Assembly (NCBI RefSeq): GCF_017313785.1
Contig: NZ_JAFLNL010000014.1
Span: forward strand, 1 to 64,000
DNA from: Flagellimonas aurea
GTDB taxonomy: Bacteria > Bacteroidota > Bacteroidia > Flavobacteriales > Flavobacteriaceae
Length of the DNA: 64,000 nt
Direction: 5' to 3'
Below are positions 8,042 to 16,874 of the stretch, piece after piece; within the stretch, counting starts at the first letter, position 1; each line of letters starts with the position of its first letter. Made by a program: the position numbers and the translations under genes. The notes under the pieces were generated by a model. That model ran no database searches. It had not been told where the DNA came from and saw only the letters and a list, made by a program, of their open reading frames with translations.

Positions 8042-8767
8042 ATGAAAAAATTTATCACACTTACGCTGGCATTGGGAATGGTAGCGGTAACCAATGCCCA
8101 ATGGGGCAGAAAAATACAGGGAAATGGCGATGTTGTTACCATTGAACGCTCTGTAGGGGATTATGACGAAGTGGCCATGGCCGGTTGGTTCGATGTAGAA
8201 CTGGTATCCGGTAGCGAGGGCGAATTGACCCTAAAGGGAGAATCCAATTTATTGGAACATATTGTTACCGAGGTAAAGAATGGCAAACTGACCATTAAGG
8301 TAGAAAAGGGGCTTAACCTTAGACCTTCCAACTGGAAAAGTGGGATTTATGTTACCGTGCCCATAGAGTCCATTGATGCCGTGAGCCTATCGGGTTCAGG
8401 AGATTTGGTTGGCAAAACTACCATTAGGGCAAGACAGTTCAGCACCGCAATGTCCGGTTCTGGTGATGTTACCCTTACTGTGGAAGCGGAAGAGATTGAA
8501 GCCTCTCTTTCAGGTTCCGGTGACATCAATCTATCTGGAAGGGCAACGGATTTCACGGTTTCAGTTTCAGGTTCCGGCGACATCAAGGCTTTTGATTTGG
8601 AGGCTGATTTTGTAACAGCTACGGTATCTGGGTCTGCGGACATCAAGGTCACCGCCAATCAATCCCTTGAGGCCAGGGTTTCTGGTTCCGGGGACATTCA
8701 ATACAAGGGAAATCCTAAAAAGGTAAATTCCAAATCTTCAGGTTCTGGGGATATTACCAAGGTATAA
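8042..8767 (+). CDS. Head GIN domain protein (DUF2807)
   Basis: This 241-residue exported protein has a signal peptide cleaved near residue 19 (TNAQ) and the DUF2807 auto-transporter adhesin-like head GIN fold: a start GxGxVVxxxRxVxxxxxVxxxG and seven SGSGD-type turns (VSLSGSGDL, MSGSGDVTL, LSGSGDINL, VSGSGDIKA, VSGSADIKV, VSGSGDIQY, SSGSGDITK). The period is 18-21 residues, so the repeats also show in the DNA. One copy has SGSAD. It lies 35 bp after the DUF4097 gene with a strong terminator 30 bp later, so it is likely the last gene of the sigma operon. Function in the family is unknown. Confidence 0.88.
   Translation: MKKFITLTLALGMVAVTNAQWGRKIQGNGDVVTIERSVGDYDEVAMAGWFDVELVSGSEGELTLKGESNLLEHIVTEVKNGKLTIKVEKGLNLRPSNWKSGIYVTVPIESIDAVSLSGSGDLVGKTTIRARQFSTAMSGSGDVTLTVEAEEIEASLSGSGDINLSGRATDFTVSVSGSGDIKAFDLEADFVTATVSGSADIKVTANQSLEARVSGSGDIQYKGNPKKVNSKSSGSGDITKV
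8387..8760 (+). repeat. In-gene tandem repeats coding for SGSGD turns
   Basis: Seven degenerate copies of a TCNGGNTCNGGNGAYAT unit recur every 54-63 bp inside the DUF2807 gene. They are coding repeats, one per beta-solenoid turn, and not a CRISPR array: the spacers are also degenerate copies of each other and the frame is open throughout. Confidence 0.7.
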
Positions 8768-8795
8768 ATTCGAGTTTATCATCAATCAAAGACTG

Positions 8796-8825
8796 AAAAA
8801 GCCCTGAAATTCTCAGGGCTTTTTT
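8796..8825. terminator. Bidirectional terminator between DUF2807 and UMF1 genes
   Basis: AAAAAGCCCTGA, loop AATTC, TCAGGGCTTTTT forms a 12-bp perfect stem with A and T tracts on either side, placed between two convergent genes. It can end both transcripts. Confidence 0.9.
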
Positions 8826-8831
8826 ATGCTT

Positions 8832-10163
8832 TTAATTGGGTGTTTTGACCTTGTTTACCCGAAGGAGCAGAAAAATTCCTATCAAGAAGAAGAGTCCCAA
8901 AAATATAGTGCTGTTTCGCATACTACCGGTAAGTTGGGCCACAATGCCATACATCAGGGTACCTATGATGATACCTATTTTTTCGGCGACATCATAAAAA
9001 CTGAAAAACGAAGTGGTATCGGTGGTCTCGGGCAAAAATTTGGAATAGGTAGAACGGGACAGTGCCTGAATGCCTCCCATTACAATACCGACCAAACCTG
9101 CTGCAATGTAAAAATCCATTGGGGTCTGTAAAAAATAGGCATAAACACATAGCAGTCCCCAAATTACATTGATAACGATAAGTGTCTTTATATTTCCATA
9201 GGCTTTAGAGGCACGAGCTGTAACAGTAGCCCCTAAAATGGCAACGAGCTGTATCAACAGAATACTTACAATCAGTCCCATGGTACGCTCATCGTCCGAA
9301 CCCCAAATGATCTCTTCCTCCCCGAAATAAGTCGCGATCAACATAATGGTCTGTACCGCCATACTATACGTGAAGAACGCTCCTAGGTATCGCTTCAGCT
9401 TTCTATTCTCGCCAAGTTGGTGCCATACCAACCTCAACTCCTTAAACCCATTTAAAATGATATGCTTCCGCTCTCCTTCCCTTTTGTATCCCTTGGGCAG
9501 ATGGGCAAAGGTATACTGGCTAAAAAGTATCCACCAAATTCCAACTGAGATGAAGGAATACTTCATAGCCTTTATCTCTGCAACTTCTCCGCCACTGTCC
9601 GTAATACCAAAGAAATCGGGCTCCATCACCATAAACAGATTGAAAACCAATAAAATCACACTACCAATATAACCCAATGAAAAACCTTTGGCACTTATGC
9701 TATCCTGTTGTTCCGGAAAAGCGATGTCGGGCAAATAGGAATTGTTGATGGCAAAACTGACCCAAAAACCAACTAGACCAAAGAAGTAACAGGCCAGTCC
9801 AAAATAAATATGTTCCAAAGAGAACCAGTACAGGCCTATGCACGATGCCGCCCCCAGATAGCAAAAGAATTTGAGGAACACTTTTTTGTTCCCTAAATAA
9901 TCTGCCACTCCAGATACCAATGGCGTTACTATGGCAATAAACACAAAGGCCAATGAGGTCACATAACTGATCAAGGGGGCCCTTGCTATCTCACCGCCAA
10001 AAATCGTGACCTGCTCAATGCCCGCGGTTCTGAACAGCAGTCCATAAAAAAGAGGGAAAATGGCGGAGGATATTACCAAACTATAAACCGAATTGGCCCA
10101 ATCATAAAAGGCCCAAGCATTCAACAGTTTTTTACTTCCCTTTAATGCCAATGTCTGTACCAT
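8832..10163 (-). CDS. MFS transporter, UMF1 (Atg22-like) family
   Basis: This 443-residue integral inner-membrane protein has about 12 hydrophobic segments. The start (LNAWAFYDWANSVYSLVISS) and the segment WVSFAINNSYLPDIAFPEQQ are characteristic of the UMF1/vacuole-effluxer-like permeases, common in Bacteroidota; substrates are not established. It ends 7 bp from a bidirectional terminator. Upstream lies a 15-bp inverted repeat and then the M48 gene on the same strand, 112 bp away, so co-transcription is possible but not clear. Confidence 0.85.
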   Translation of the reverse strand: MVQTLALKGSKKLLNAWAFYDWANSVYSLVISSAIFPLFYGLLFRTAGIEQVTIFGGEIARAPLISYVTSLAFVFIAIVTPLVSGVADYLGNKKVFLKFFCYLGAASCIGLYWFSLEHIYFGLACYFFGLVGFWVSFAINNSYLPDIAFPEQQDSISAKGFSLGYIGSVILLVFNLFMVMEPDFFGITDSGGEVAEIKAMKYSFISVGIWWILFSQYTFAHLPKGYKREGERKHIILNGFKELRLVWHQLGENRKLKRYLGAFFTYSMAVQTIMLIATYFGEEEIIWGSDDERTMGLIVSILLIQLVAILGATVTARASKAYGNIKTLIVINVIWGLLCVYAYFLQTPMDFYIAAGLVGIVMGGIQALSRSTYSKFLPETTDTTSFFSFYDVAEKIGIIIGTLMYGIVAQLTGSMRNSTIFLGLFFLIGIFLLLRVNKVKTPN

Positions 10164-10179
10164 AACTTTTATTACAAAA

Positions 10180-10255
10180 AAATGTCACTTCGAACCTTTG
10201 TGAAAAACCCTTTTTGGTGTCAGTTGGATTTTTCGCCTGTTTCGAAGTGACATTT
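10180..10255. repeat. Perfect 15-bp inverted repeat with 46-bp loop
   Basis: AAATGTCACTTCGAA at 10180-10194 is repeated in exact inverse as TTCGAAGTGACATTT at 10241-10255. The loop contains AAAAACC and GGATTTTT segments that could pair further. The arrangement resembles the intergenic palindromic TGTCAnTTCGA elements I recall from flavobacterial genomes (REP-like). There is only one copy in this window. Confidence 0.65.
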
Positions 10256-10275
10256 ACAGTTCGTTCTTTATAAAT

Positions 10276-11085
10276 CTATTTGAAGGACGTTACCCCAAAC
10301 TTACGAGCTTCTTGTTTGGCCGCAGGTGCCCAAGCGGTCAGATTACTTATCCTTGTATCGTTGGATGGGTGCGTGCTCAAAAACTCCGGTGGTGCCTGTC
10401 CTCCGGATTGGGCCTTCATACGCTTCCAAAGTTCTGCGGCCTCACTGGGGTCATAACCTGCAATGGCCATAATTTGAAGACCTATTCTGTCCGCTTCGGT
10501 CTCGTGGCTTCGGCTAAAAGGGAGCATCACTCCAATTTGCGAACCAATTCCATAGGCTTGATTGAACAACCCAAGAGTTTTTTCGTCCTGTATGGCCACA
10601 TTTCCCGCAACGGCTCCGAGTTGTTGTAACGTACCCGCGCTCATACGCTGTGCTCCATGATCGGCCAAGGCGTGGGCCACCTCGTGCCCCATAACCACGG
10701 CAACTCCTGTTTCGTTCTGGGTAATTGGTAAAATCCCGGTATAAAAAACAATTTTCCCACCTGGCATACACCAAGCGTTAACTGTTTCATCTTGTACTAG
10801 GTTATACTCCCATTTGTAATCTTTCAGATAACCTGGATAGCCATTGGCACTTAGCCAACGCTCCGCGGCAGAGGCTATACGCTGCCCTACTTTGGTAATC
10901 ATCTGCGCATCGGATGTGCCCGTGACCACTTTGTTGGACTCCAAAAACTGGTCGTACTGCGCAAATGCGGTAGGGAATACCTGACTGTTGGGATAAAAAT
11001 TCAGTGTGCTTTTTCCTGTAAAGGGATTGGTTTTGCACGCGGCAACCGCCAAAAAAACCAATCCAGTTAAAATTATCTTTTTCAT
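10276..11085 (-). CDS. M48 family metalloprotease, lipoprotein
   Basis: A 269-residue zinc metallopeptidase of the BepA/LoiP type. The N-terminus has a lipobox ending VAAC with Cys17, so it should be lipid-anchored and face the periplasm. The zinc motif HEVAH is His134-Glu135-His138, and the third ligand lies in SHETEADRIG. M48 proteins of this group take part in outer-membrane protein quality control (family knowledge). No TPR domain is present, unlike E. coli BepA. It is transcribed toward the UMF1 gene. Confidence 0.92.
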   Translation of the reverse strand: MKKIILTGLVFLAVAACKTNPFTGKSTLNFYPNSQVFPTAFAQYDQFLESNKVVTGTSDAQMITKVGQRIASAAERWLSANGYPGYLKDYKWEYNLVQDETVNAWCMPGGKIVFYTGILPITQNETGVAVVMGHEVAHALADHGAQRMSAGTLQQLGAVAGNVAIQDEKTLGLFNQAYGIGSQIGVMLPFSRSHETEADRIGLQIMAIAGYDPSEAAELWKRMKAQSGGQAPPEFLSTHPSNDTRISNLTAWAPAAKQEARKFGVTSFK

Positions 11086-11124
11086 ATGGTAAATCGTGTT
11101 TTGTGTAATGGAATTTACGAAATT

Positions 11125-13524
11125 TTATTTTCCAAAAATATGGAGTTCCGTGAAATCCTTACCCACCTCAATCGAATTATTGCCGTTTAGTTTGATGTCC
11201 TTCAAATCGACTTCCTCATTATCTACCTCAACAGTATCGATGGTAAAGGGCAATCCGTGGAACGACATTTTAAAATTATCGTACGGGGTTATAAAATTGC
11301 CATCCTTGAACTGTTGGATAATCAATTCGTTCTCTTTTCCTGTCAATTTGAAACGTCTAAGACTATACCTACCCTTTTTATAATCATATCCTTCTTGCTG
11401 GTCCTCGTATACCTGTGAGTTCTCGGTCCCTGCCTTGTAGTAGACGTCAATGTTCAATTTTTCGATTTCCTTCTCCCCTACATATTGTTGAACAGGATAC
11501 TTTGGAATCATGGCTCCTTCCTTGACAAAGAGGGGAATTCGGTGAATCTCTGCTGAAACCCATCTTTCGACACCTCCTTCGGTCAATTCGTCCGTCCAGT
11601 AATTGTACCAGTTTCCTTTTGGAAAATACATTCTTCTTCCCTGGGAGTTTGGCTCCTGTACGGGACATACCAACATTTGCTTACCAAAGATGAACTCGTC
11701 CGTACGGAAATGCGTTTGATGGTCCTCTTGGTCATAGAACACCAAGGATTGAAGCATCGGGAACCCTTCTTTGATGTAATTATAGAACATGGTATACAAG
11801 TAAGGTAGCAATTGATACCTTAAATTGATGAACTCCCTCACTATGTCGGTAATTTCCTCCCCGAACGACCAAGGTTCTTGGTCCCCGTGATCTCCACTGG
11901 AGTGTACCCTACAGAACGGATGAAAAACGGCCAACTGCATCCAACGGGCAAAGAGTTCGCCGTTGGGTTGTTCGGCAAATCCACCGATATCGGAACCTAC
12001 AAAGGAATATCCGCTCATGCACATACGTTGCATCTGTACATTGGCAATCCATAAATGTTCCCAAGTAGCGACATTGTCGCCGGTCCAAGTAGCACAATAA
12101 CGCTGCGTACCGGAATATGCCGCCCTCGTGAGTACAAATGGCCTGCGCGGAAACATGAATTTTTTGACTCCCTCATAGGTCGCCCTTACCATTTGCATAC
12201 CGTAAACATTGTGTGCCTTTCTGTGACTGCAGGGATGACCGTCATAATCGTGCCGCACATCAAGATTTGCGGTTTTGGTAGGCACTTCCATCACGGCGGG
12301 TTCGTTCATATCGTTCCAAACACCGCTAACGCCCATATCGGCTATCATTTCTTTGTACAGTCCAGCCCACCATTCCCGTACTTCGGGGTTGGTAAAGTCT
12401 GGAAACTTACATTCTCCCGGCCATACTTTTCCCTTAAAATGTGGTCCATCGGCCCTACGGCAGAAAAAACCATTGTCCATGGCCTGTTGATATACCCAAT
12501 AATCACGGTCGATTTTAATTCCGGGATCAATCATGGTAATTACCTTGAATCCCTCATCCTCCATTTCCTCGATCATCTTCTTGGGATTGGGGAAATATTG
12601 GTTGTTCCAAGTAAAACAACGGAACCCCTCCATATAATCTATATCCAGATAAATGGCATCACAGGGTATGTTCAATTCCCTGAACTTTGAGGCAATATCC
12701 CTCACCTTTTGTTCCGGGAAATAACTCCATTTGGATTGATGGAATCCCAACGCCCAAAGTGGTGGAAGTTCGGGAACACCGGTTAGGTCGGTGTAGGACT
12801 CCACTACCTCTTTCATTTCTGGACCGTAGAAAAAATAATAGTTCATTTCTCCCCCATCTGCCCAAAAACTGGTTACGTTCCGTTTTTCTGCGGCAAAATC
12901 AAAATAAGTGCTAAAGGAATTATCGAAAAAAATACCGTAGGCCTTGCTTTCCTTAAGTCCTATGTAAAAAGGTATGGACTTGTACAATGGCTCTTGGTCC
13001 TTTCCGTAAGCATAGGAATCCGTGACCCAATTGTTGATACGTTTTCCTTTGAGGTTGGTATGCGATGCTTTGTCGCCCATGCCATAATAGCTCTCACCGG
13101 AATGGCAAACCTTGCTCATTTTCACCACATTCCCTCCATAGTCGAAGTTCTCTTCCCAATGGAACCCAAGTTCATCTTCAACGAGGATAACATTATCCAA
13201 ATCGGCAATCTGTACCTTCAGGTTTGCCTTGTTGATATAAATCTTGATCTTGGAAGTGGTGATCACATATTCCGGTATCTCGTCCTCTATGGTCAACTCA
13301 TTGTACCCAAGGTTGACATCTTCACTAATGGCATAGGAAAAATCAGGCTCAAATACATACTCGGTGGCGTACCTAAAACGGACCACACTATCCCTTAAAA
13401 TAGTAACTTGAAGGATAACACCGTTTTGGGTGGTAAAATATATTTTATCGTTTTCTTGCTTAAAGTCTACGATATGGTTGGGGGACTGATTCCCTCTAGT
13501 TGCAATTTCCGTATTGGTTATCAT
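11125..13524 (-). CDS. Glycoside hydrolase family 31 (alpha-glucosidase)
   Basis: The 799-residue protein hydrolyses alpha-glycosidic bonds, probably from maltooligosaccharides. An N-terminal beta domain (about 1-230) precedes the (beta/alpha)8 barrel. The barrel contains the GH31 signature WNDMNEPAV with nucleophile Asp405 and the acid/base Asp483 in TGDN. C-terminal beta domains follow. No signal peptide is seen, so it is probably cytosolic and works on imported or stored alpha-glucan. It lies 96 bp after the branching enzyme gene on the same strand, suggesting shared work in glycogen or maltodextrin metabolism. Confidence 0.93.
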   Translation of the reverse strand: MITNTEIATRGNQSPNHIVDFKQENDKIYFTTQNGVILQVTILRDSVVRFRYATEYVFEPDFSYAISEDVNLGYNELTIEDEIPEYVITTSKIKIYINKANLKVQIADLDNVILVEDELGFHWEENFDYGGNVVKMSKVCHSGESYYGMGDKASHTNLKGKRINNWVTDSYAYGKDQEPLYKSIPFYIGLKESKAYGIFFDNSFSTYFDFAAEKRNVTSFWADGGEMNYYFFYGPEMKEVVESYTDLTGVPELPPLWALGFHQSKWSYFPEQKVRDIASKFRELNIPCDAIYLDIDYMEGFRCFTWNNQYFPNPKKMIEEMEDEGFKVITMIDPGIKIDRDYWVYQQAMDNGFFCRRADGPHFKGKVWPGECKFPDFTNPEVREWWAGLYKEMIADMGVSGVWNDMNEPAVMEVPTKTANLDVRHDYDGHPCSHRKAHNVYGMQMVRATYEGVKKFMFPRRPFVLTRAAYSGTQRYCATWTGDNVATWEHLWIANVQMQRMCMSGYSFVGSDIGGFAEQPNGELFARWMQLAVFHPFCRVHSSGDHGDQEPWSFGEEITDIVREFINLRYQLLPYLYTMFYNYIKEGFPMLQSLVFYDQEDHQTHFRTDEFIFGKQMLVCPVQEPNSQGRRMYFPKGNWYNYWTDELTEGGVERWVSAEIHRIPLFVKEGAMIPKYPVQQYVGEKEIEKLNIDVYYKAGTENSQVYEDQQEGYDYKKGRYSLRRFKLTGKENELIIQQFKDGNFITPYDNFKMSFHGLPFTIDTVEVDNEEVDLKDIKLNGNNSIEVGKDFTELHIFGK

Positions 13525-13620
13525 CTGTAATCAGTTGAGGCTCACAAAAGAAATACAAAAGCCTGAATAATTAAAAATATGTTTTGAAAAGCAATTAACT
13601 ATAACGTTTTAGTTGCCTGT

Positions 13621-15516
13621 TCACTTATAAACTACCACTCCTAAGGGAGGTAGGTTCAATAAAACGGACTGCTCGTGCCCATTCCATGATGTTTTAGAGG
13701 GCTTCACTGTTTTTTTGCCAACACCACTGCCCGAGTATTTTTTATCATCACTGTTAAATAGCAGTTTCAATGTTGAATTTTTTGGTACTCCCAATCTGTA
13801 ATTCTCACGTGGCATAGGGGTAAAGTTGCAAACAACGATCAAATCGTCCTTGGGGTCGTTGCCCTTTCTGATGAACGATATCACTGTGTTCTCTTGATCA
13901 TTGTACTCTATCCATTGAAAACCATCGGGTTTGAATTGTTTTTGATACAATGCTGGGTTTGACTTGTACATCTTGTTCAGGTCCTTAATAGCTTCTTGTA
14001 TGCCCGAATGAAAATCATACTGGGTCAGATGCCACTCCAAGCTTTCCTGAAAGTTCCACTCGGATGATTGTCCAAACTCGCCCCCCATAAACAATAGGTT
14101 GCCTCCCGGATGCGTGAACATATAACCAAAGAGCAGCCTTAAGTTCGCAAAGCGCTGCCATTCATCACCTGGCATTCTATATAGTAGGGACTGCTTTCCG
14201 TACACTACCTCATCATGCGAAAATGGCAGCATAAAGTTCTCAGTAAAGGCATAAGTCAAACCAAAACTGACCATGTTCAAATCATAAGAACGGTGTATCG
14301 GGTCCCTTTTAAAGAACTCCAATGTATCGTGCATCCAGCCCATCATCCATTTCATTCCAAAGCCGAGGCCACCATAATGCACCGGTTTTGTGACACCGGT
14401 AAAGGCCGTGGACTCTTCGGCAATTGTTTGGATACCCTTGAAGCTAGCGTAGACCTCTTGGTTCATTTCCCTTAAAAAGGACATTGCCTCAAGGTTCTCG
14501 TTGTTTCCATACATATTGGGTTCCCACTCACCATCTTCTCGTGAATAATCGAGATAAAGCATGGATGCCACGGCATCGACCCTTAATCCATCCACATGGT
14601 ATTGGTCCAGCCAAAAAACGGCATTACTGATCAAAAACGCACGGACCTCGTTTCTTCCGTAGTTAAAAATAAGGCTCTTCCAATCGGGATGGTACCCTCT
14701 CCTCCTATCCGGATGCTCATAGAGATGCGAACCATCAAAAAATCCAAGTCCATGCGCATCTTCCGGAAAATGGGAAGGCACCCAATCCAAGATCACACCT
14801 ATGCCCCTTTGGTGGAGGGCATCAACTAAAACTTTAAAGTCCGAAGGCTTCCCGAACCTCGAGGTCGGGGCAAAATATCCTGTGATTTGATATCCCCAAG
14901 AAGGATCGTACGGATATTCCATTACGGGCATAAACTCCACATGGGTAAAACCCATTTCCTCCACATAATCCGCCAACTGCTGCGCCATCTCCAGATAGCT
15001 AAGCGATTCCCAACCATTTTTCTTCTTCCAAGACCCCAAATGCACCTCATAAACGGAATAAGGTTTGTCCAATGCATTTTTTTCCTCTCGGGTCTCCATC
15101 CAATCATTATCCTTCCATTTGTGGTTATCCTCCCATACCACGGAAGCAGTGTTTGGGGGTTGTTCGCAAAAGCGGGCAAACGGGTCCGCTTTCTCCGTCC
15201 AAATATCATTATTGTTGGAGTGTATTTTGTACTTATATTTGGTTCCCTTGTCCACTCCGGGAATAAATCCTTCCCAGATACCGCTGCTGTCCCAACGCAC
15301 ATTTAATTGATGTTCGTTTGCATTCCAATAATTAAAATCGCCGACCACACTGACCGATTTTGCCGAAGGCGCCCATACGGCAAAGTACGTACCTTTGACA
15401 CCATCGACCTCTGTTAAGTGAGAACCTAACTTGTTGTAGAGCCGAAAATGTTTGCCGCCCTTAAAAAGATTGATGTCAAACTCTGTAAAAAAACTGTGTG
15501 GAACTACCTTGGACAT
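13621..15516 (-). CDS. glgB: 1,4-alpha-glucan branching enzyme
   Basis: GlgB cuts alpha-1,4 chains and re-attaches them by alpha-1,6 links in glycogen. The 631-residue protein has a CBM48-type N-domain (TYFAVWAPSAKSVSVVGDFN), the GH13 barrel with nucleophile Asp314 (GLRVDAVASM) and acid/base Glu367 (IAEESTAF), spaced 53 residues as in E. coli GlgB, and the C-terminal beta domain. An in-frame ATG at 15540 would add eight residues; MSKVVPHSFF at 15516 resembles the family start better. Glycogen synthase and ADP-glucose pyrophosphorylase are not in the window. Confidence 0.94.
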   Translation of the reverse strand: MSKVVPHSFFTEFDINLFKGGKHFRLYNKLGSHLTEVDGVKGTYFAVWAPSAKSVSVVGDFNYWNANEHQLNVRWDSSGIWEGFIPGVDKGTKYKYKIHSNNNDIWTEKADPFARFCEQPPNTASVVWEDNHKWKDNDWMETREEKNALDKPYSVYEVHLGSWKKKNGWESLSYLEMAQQLADYVEEMGFTHVEFMPVMEYPYDPSWGYQITGYFAPTSRFGKPSDFKVLVDALHQRGIGVILDWVPSHFPEDAHGLGFFDGSHLYEHPDRRRGYHPDWKSLIFNYGRNEVRAFLISNAVFWLDQYHVDGLRVDAVASMLYLDYSREDGEWEPNMYGNNENLEAMSFLREMNQEVYASFKGIQTIAEESTAFTGVTKPVHYGGLGFGMKWMMGWMHDTLEFFKRDPIHRSYDLNMVSFGLTYAFTENFMLPFSHDEVVYGKQSLLYRMPGDEWQRFANLRLLFGYMFTHPGGNLLFMGGEFGQSSEWNFQESLEWHLTQYDFHSGIQEAIKDLNKMYKSNPALYQKQFKPDGFQWIEYNDQENTVISFIRKGNDPKDDLIVVCNFTPMPRENYRLGVPKNSTLKLLFNSDDKKYSGSGVGKKTVKPSKTSWNGHEQSVLLNLPPLGVVVYK

Positions 15517-15675
15517 ATTTGCGGGTTTAGTACTATACAATAATAAGCATCTTTAAGTAAGAATACGATTATGACAACAGGTTTGATATTAGAAACAACA
15601 TTTTTTTAAAAATGGAACGCTTTTTGATTTCCTTGCAACAAGAGTTAAATGAACACAAATTCAAAATCCAAAATC

Positions 15676-16254
15676 ATGAATAAATTTAGTACAATTTTAG
15701 GCGCAGTAATCGTTTTTGTCTTCGCAGCTTGCGAAGGACCACAAGGCCCCCCGGGTTTCGATGGACTTGATGGGGCGCAAGGACCTCAAGGAGCACCAGG
15801 CATTCAAGGGCAGGTGGTAGAGGTCGAGGGCGTAAACTTCGATTATTTTGCCGAAGACAATCTTTTTTCCGCCTTGATTACTTTTTCGGATGTGACCAAC
15901 TTTGAAGTTTTTGAATCTGACGCCGTTTTGGTATACAGACATGATGGTGTTATAGACCTTAGCGATGGGTCCACCGCCGATGCCTGGACACAACTGCCTC
16001 AAAATTATTTCTTGCCGGAAGGTACCATGCAATACGTTTTCGCGCACACATTTGTGGACGTTGAACTCTTTATCGATGGAAATTTTGACCTATCCACTAT
16101 TAGCACCGAATTCACGGACGATCAATTGTTCCGAATAGTTTTTGTGCCCAGCGAGTTTGCAGAATCTCCGGATTTTGATGCCGCCAACATAAATAGTGTA
16201 ATGTCCAAACTCCAAATCGATGAAGGGGAAGTCATGAAATTGGACATCAACTAG
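15676..16254 (+). CDS. Collagen-like repeat lipoprotein
   Basis: This protein of 192 residues (201 if the upstream ATG at 15649 is used) has a type II signal peptide ending VFAAC (Cys19), so it is a lipoprotein. Immediately after the Cys follow nine Gly-X-Y triplets (GPQ GPP GFD GLD GAQ GPQ GAP GIQ GQV), a collagen-like stalk, and then a C-terminal acidic domain rich in beta strands (about 50-190) that I do not recognise. Such short stalks in Bacteroidota lipoproteins may space a domain away from the membrane or trimerise it; this is inference. A strong terminator follows. Confidence 0.8.
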   Translation: MNKFSTILGAVIVFVFAACEGPQGPPGFDGLDGAQGPQGAPGIQGQVVEVEGVNFDYFAEDNLFSALITFSDVTNFEVFESDAVLVYRHDGVIDLSDGSTADAWTQLPQNYFLPEGTMQYVFAHTFVDVELFIDGNFDLSTISTEFTDDQLFRIVFVPSEFAESPDFDAANINSVMSKLQIDEGEVMKLDIN

Positions 16255-16276
16255 TTCCAACAAAAAACAGTATATT

Positions 16277-16310
16277 AAGTCCCATTGGCTGCCAATGGGA
16301 CTTTTTTTTT
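16277..16310 (+). terminator. Terminator of the collagen-like lipoprotein gene
   Basis: AAGTCCCATTGG, loop CTG, CCAATGGGACTT forms a perfect 12-bp stem followed by a run of T. It lies 22 bp after the stop codon. Confidence 0.92.
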
Positions 16311-16366
16311 GATTTATTTTGAAAGGAACGGAATCAAATTACGTCCAAATACCTAAAAAACGATTC

Positions 16367-16858
16367 ATGGGAAAAAGATTGCTATTGATTGTTCTTGTCG
16401 TCTTTGCCGGATGCAAGGGAACATCACAGGAAGAAAAAAAAGAAGATGCTACGGAAACTACTTTTAAAGTAAACAAAACCGATGCCGAATGGCGTGCGGA
16501 ACTTACCGAGATGGAATATTACGTATTGCGAAAAGAGGCCACAGAAAATGCCTTTTCAAGTGATTTACTGGACATCAAGGAAAAGGGCACCTACGTTTGT
16601 GCCGGCTGCGGCACCCCAGTATTTAAAAGTGAACACAAATTTGATTCGGGAACCGGATGGCCCAGTTTTGATCGAGAAATCGAAGGAAACGTCGCTTTTG
16701 ATACGGATTATAAAATCGGTGTGGCCCGTACCGAAGAGCATTGTGCAGTTTGCGGCGGACATTTAGGTCATGTTTTTAACGACGGGCCCCGTAACACAAC
16801 AGGAAAAAGACACTGCATCAATGGTGTGGCCCTTGATTTTATTCCCGATAATAAATAA
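16367..16858 (+). CDS. msrB: Lipoprotein peptide-methionine (R)-S-oxide reductase
   Basis: Reduces methionine-R-sulfoxide in oxidised proteins. The 163-residue protein has a lipobox ending VFAGC (Cys16), so it acts outside the cytoplasm, anchored to a membrane. Zinc ligands are Cys78, Cys81, Cys126 and Cys129; the catalytic Cys150 lies in RHCINGVALDF. The position that holds the usual resolving cysteine, SG(C)GWPSF, is Thr96 here. The frame extends upstream to a TTG at 16319, but the lipobox fixes ATG 16367 as the start. A second msrB follows after 16 bp. Confidence 0.93.
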   Translation: MGKRLLLIVLVVFAGCKGTSQEEKKEDATETTFKVNKTDAEWRAELTEMEYYVLRKEATENAFSSDLLDIKEKGTYVCAGCGTPVFKSEHKFDSGTGWPSFDREIEGNVAFDTDYKIGVARTEEHCAVCGGHLGHVFNDGPRNTTGKRHCINGVALDFIPDNK

Positions 16859-16874
16859 ATCGACACTAAAGTTT

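Noticed and set aside
8387..8760. Regular DNA repeats resembling a CRISPR or satellite array
   Set aside because: They code for SGSGD turns of the DUF2807 fold in one open frame; the unit is degenerate at third codon positions and spacers are not unique.
14887..15306. 139-codon frame on the plus strand inside glgB
   Set aside because: Antisense shadow of the branching enzyme; no family resemblance.
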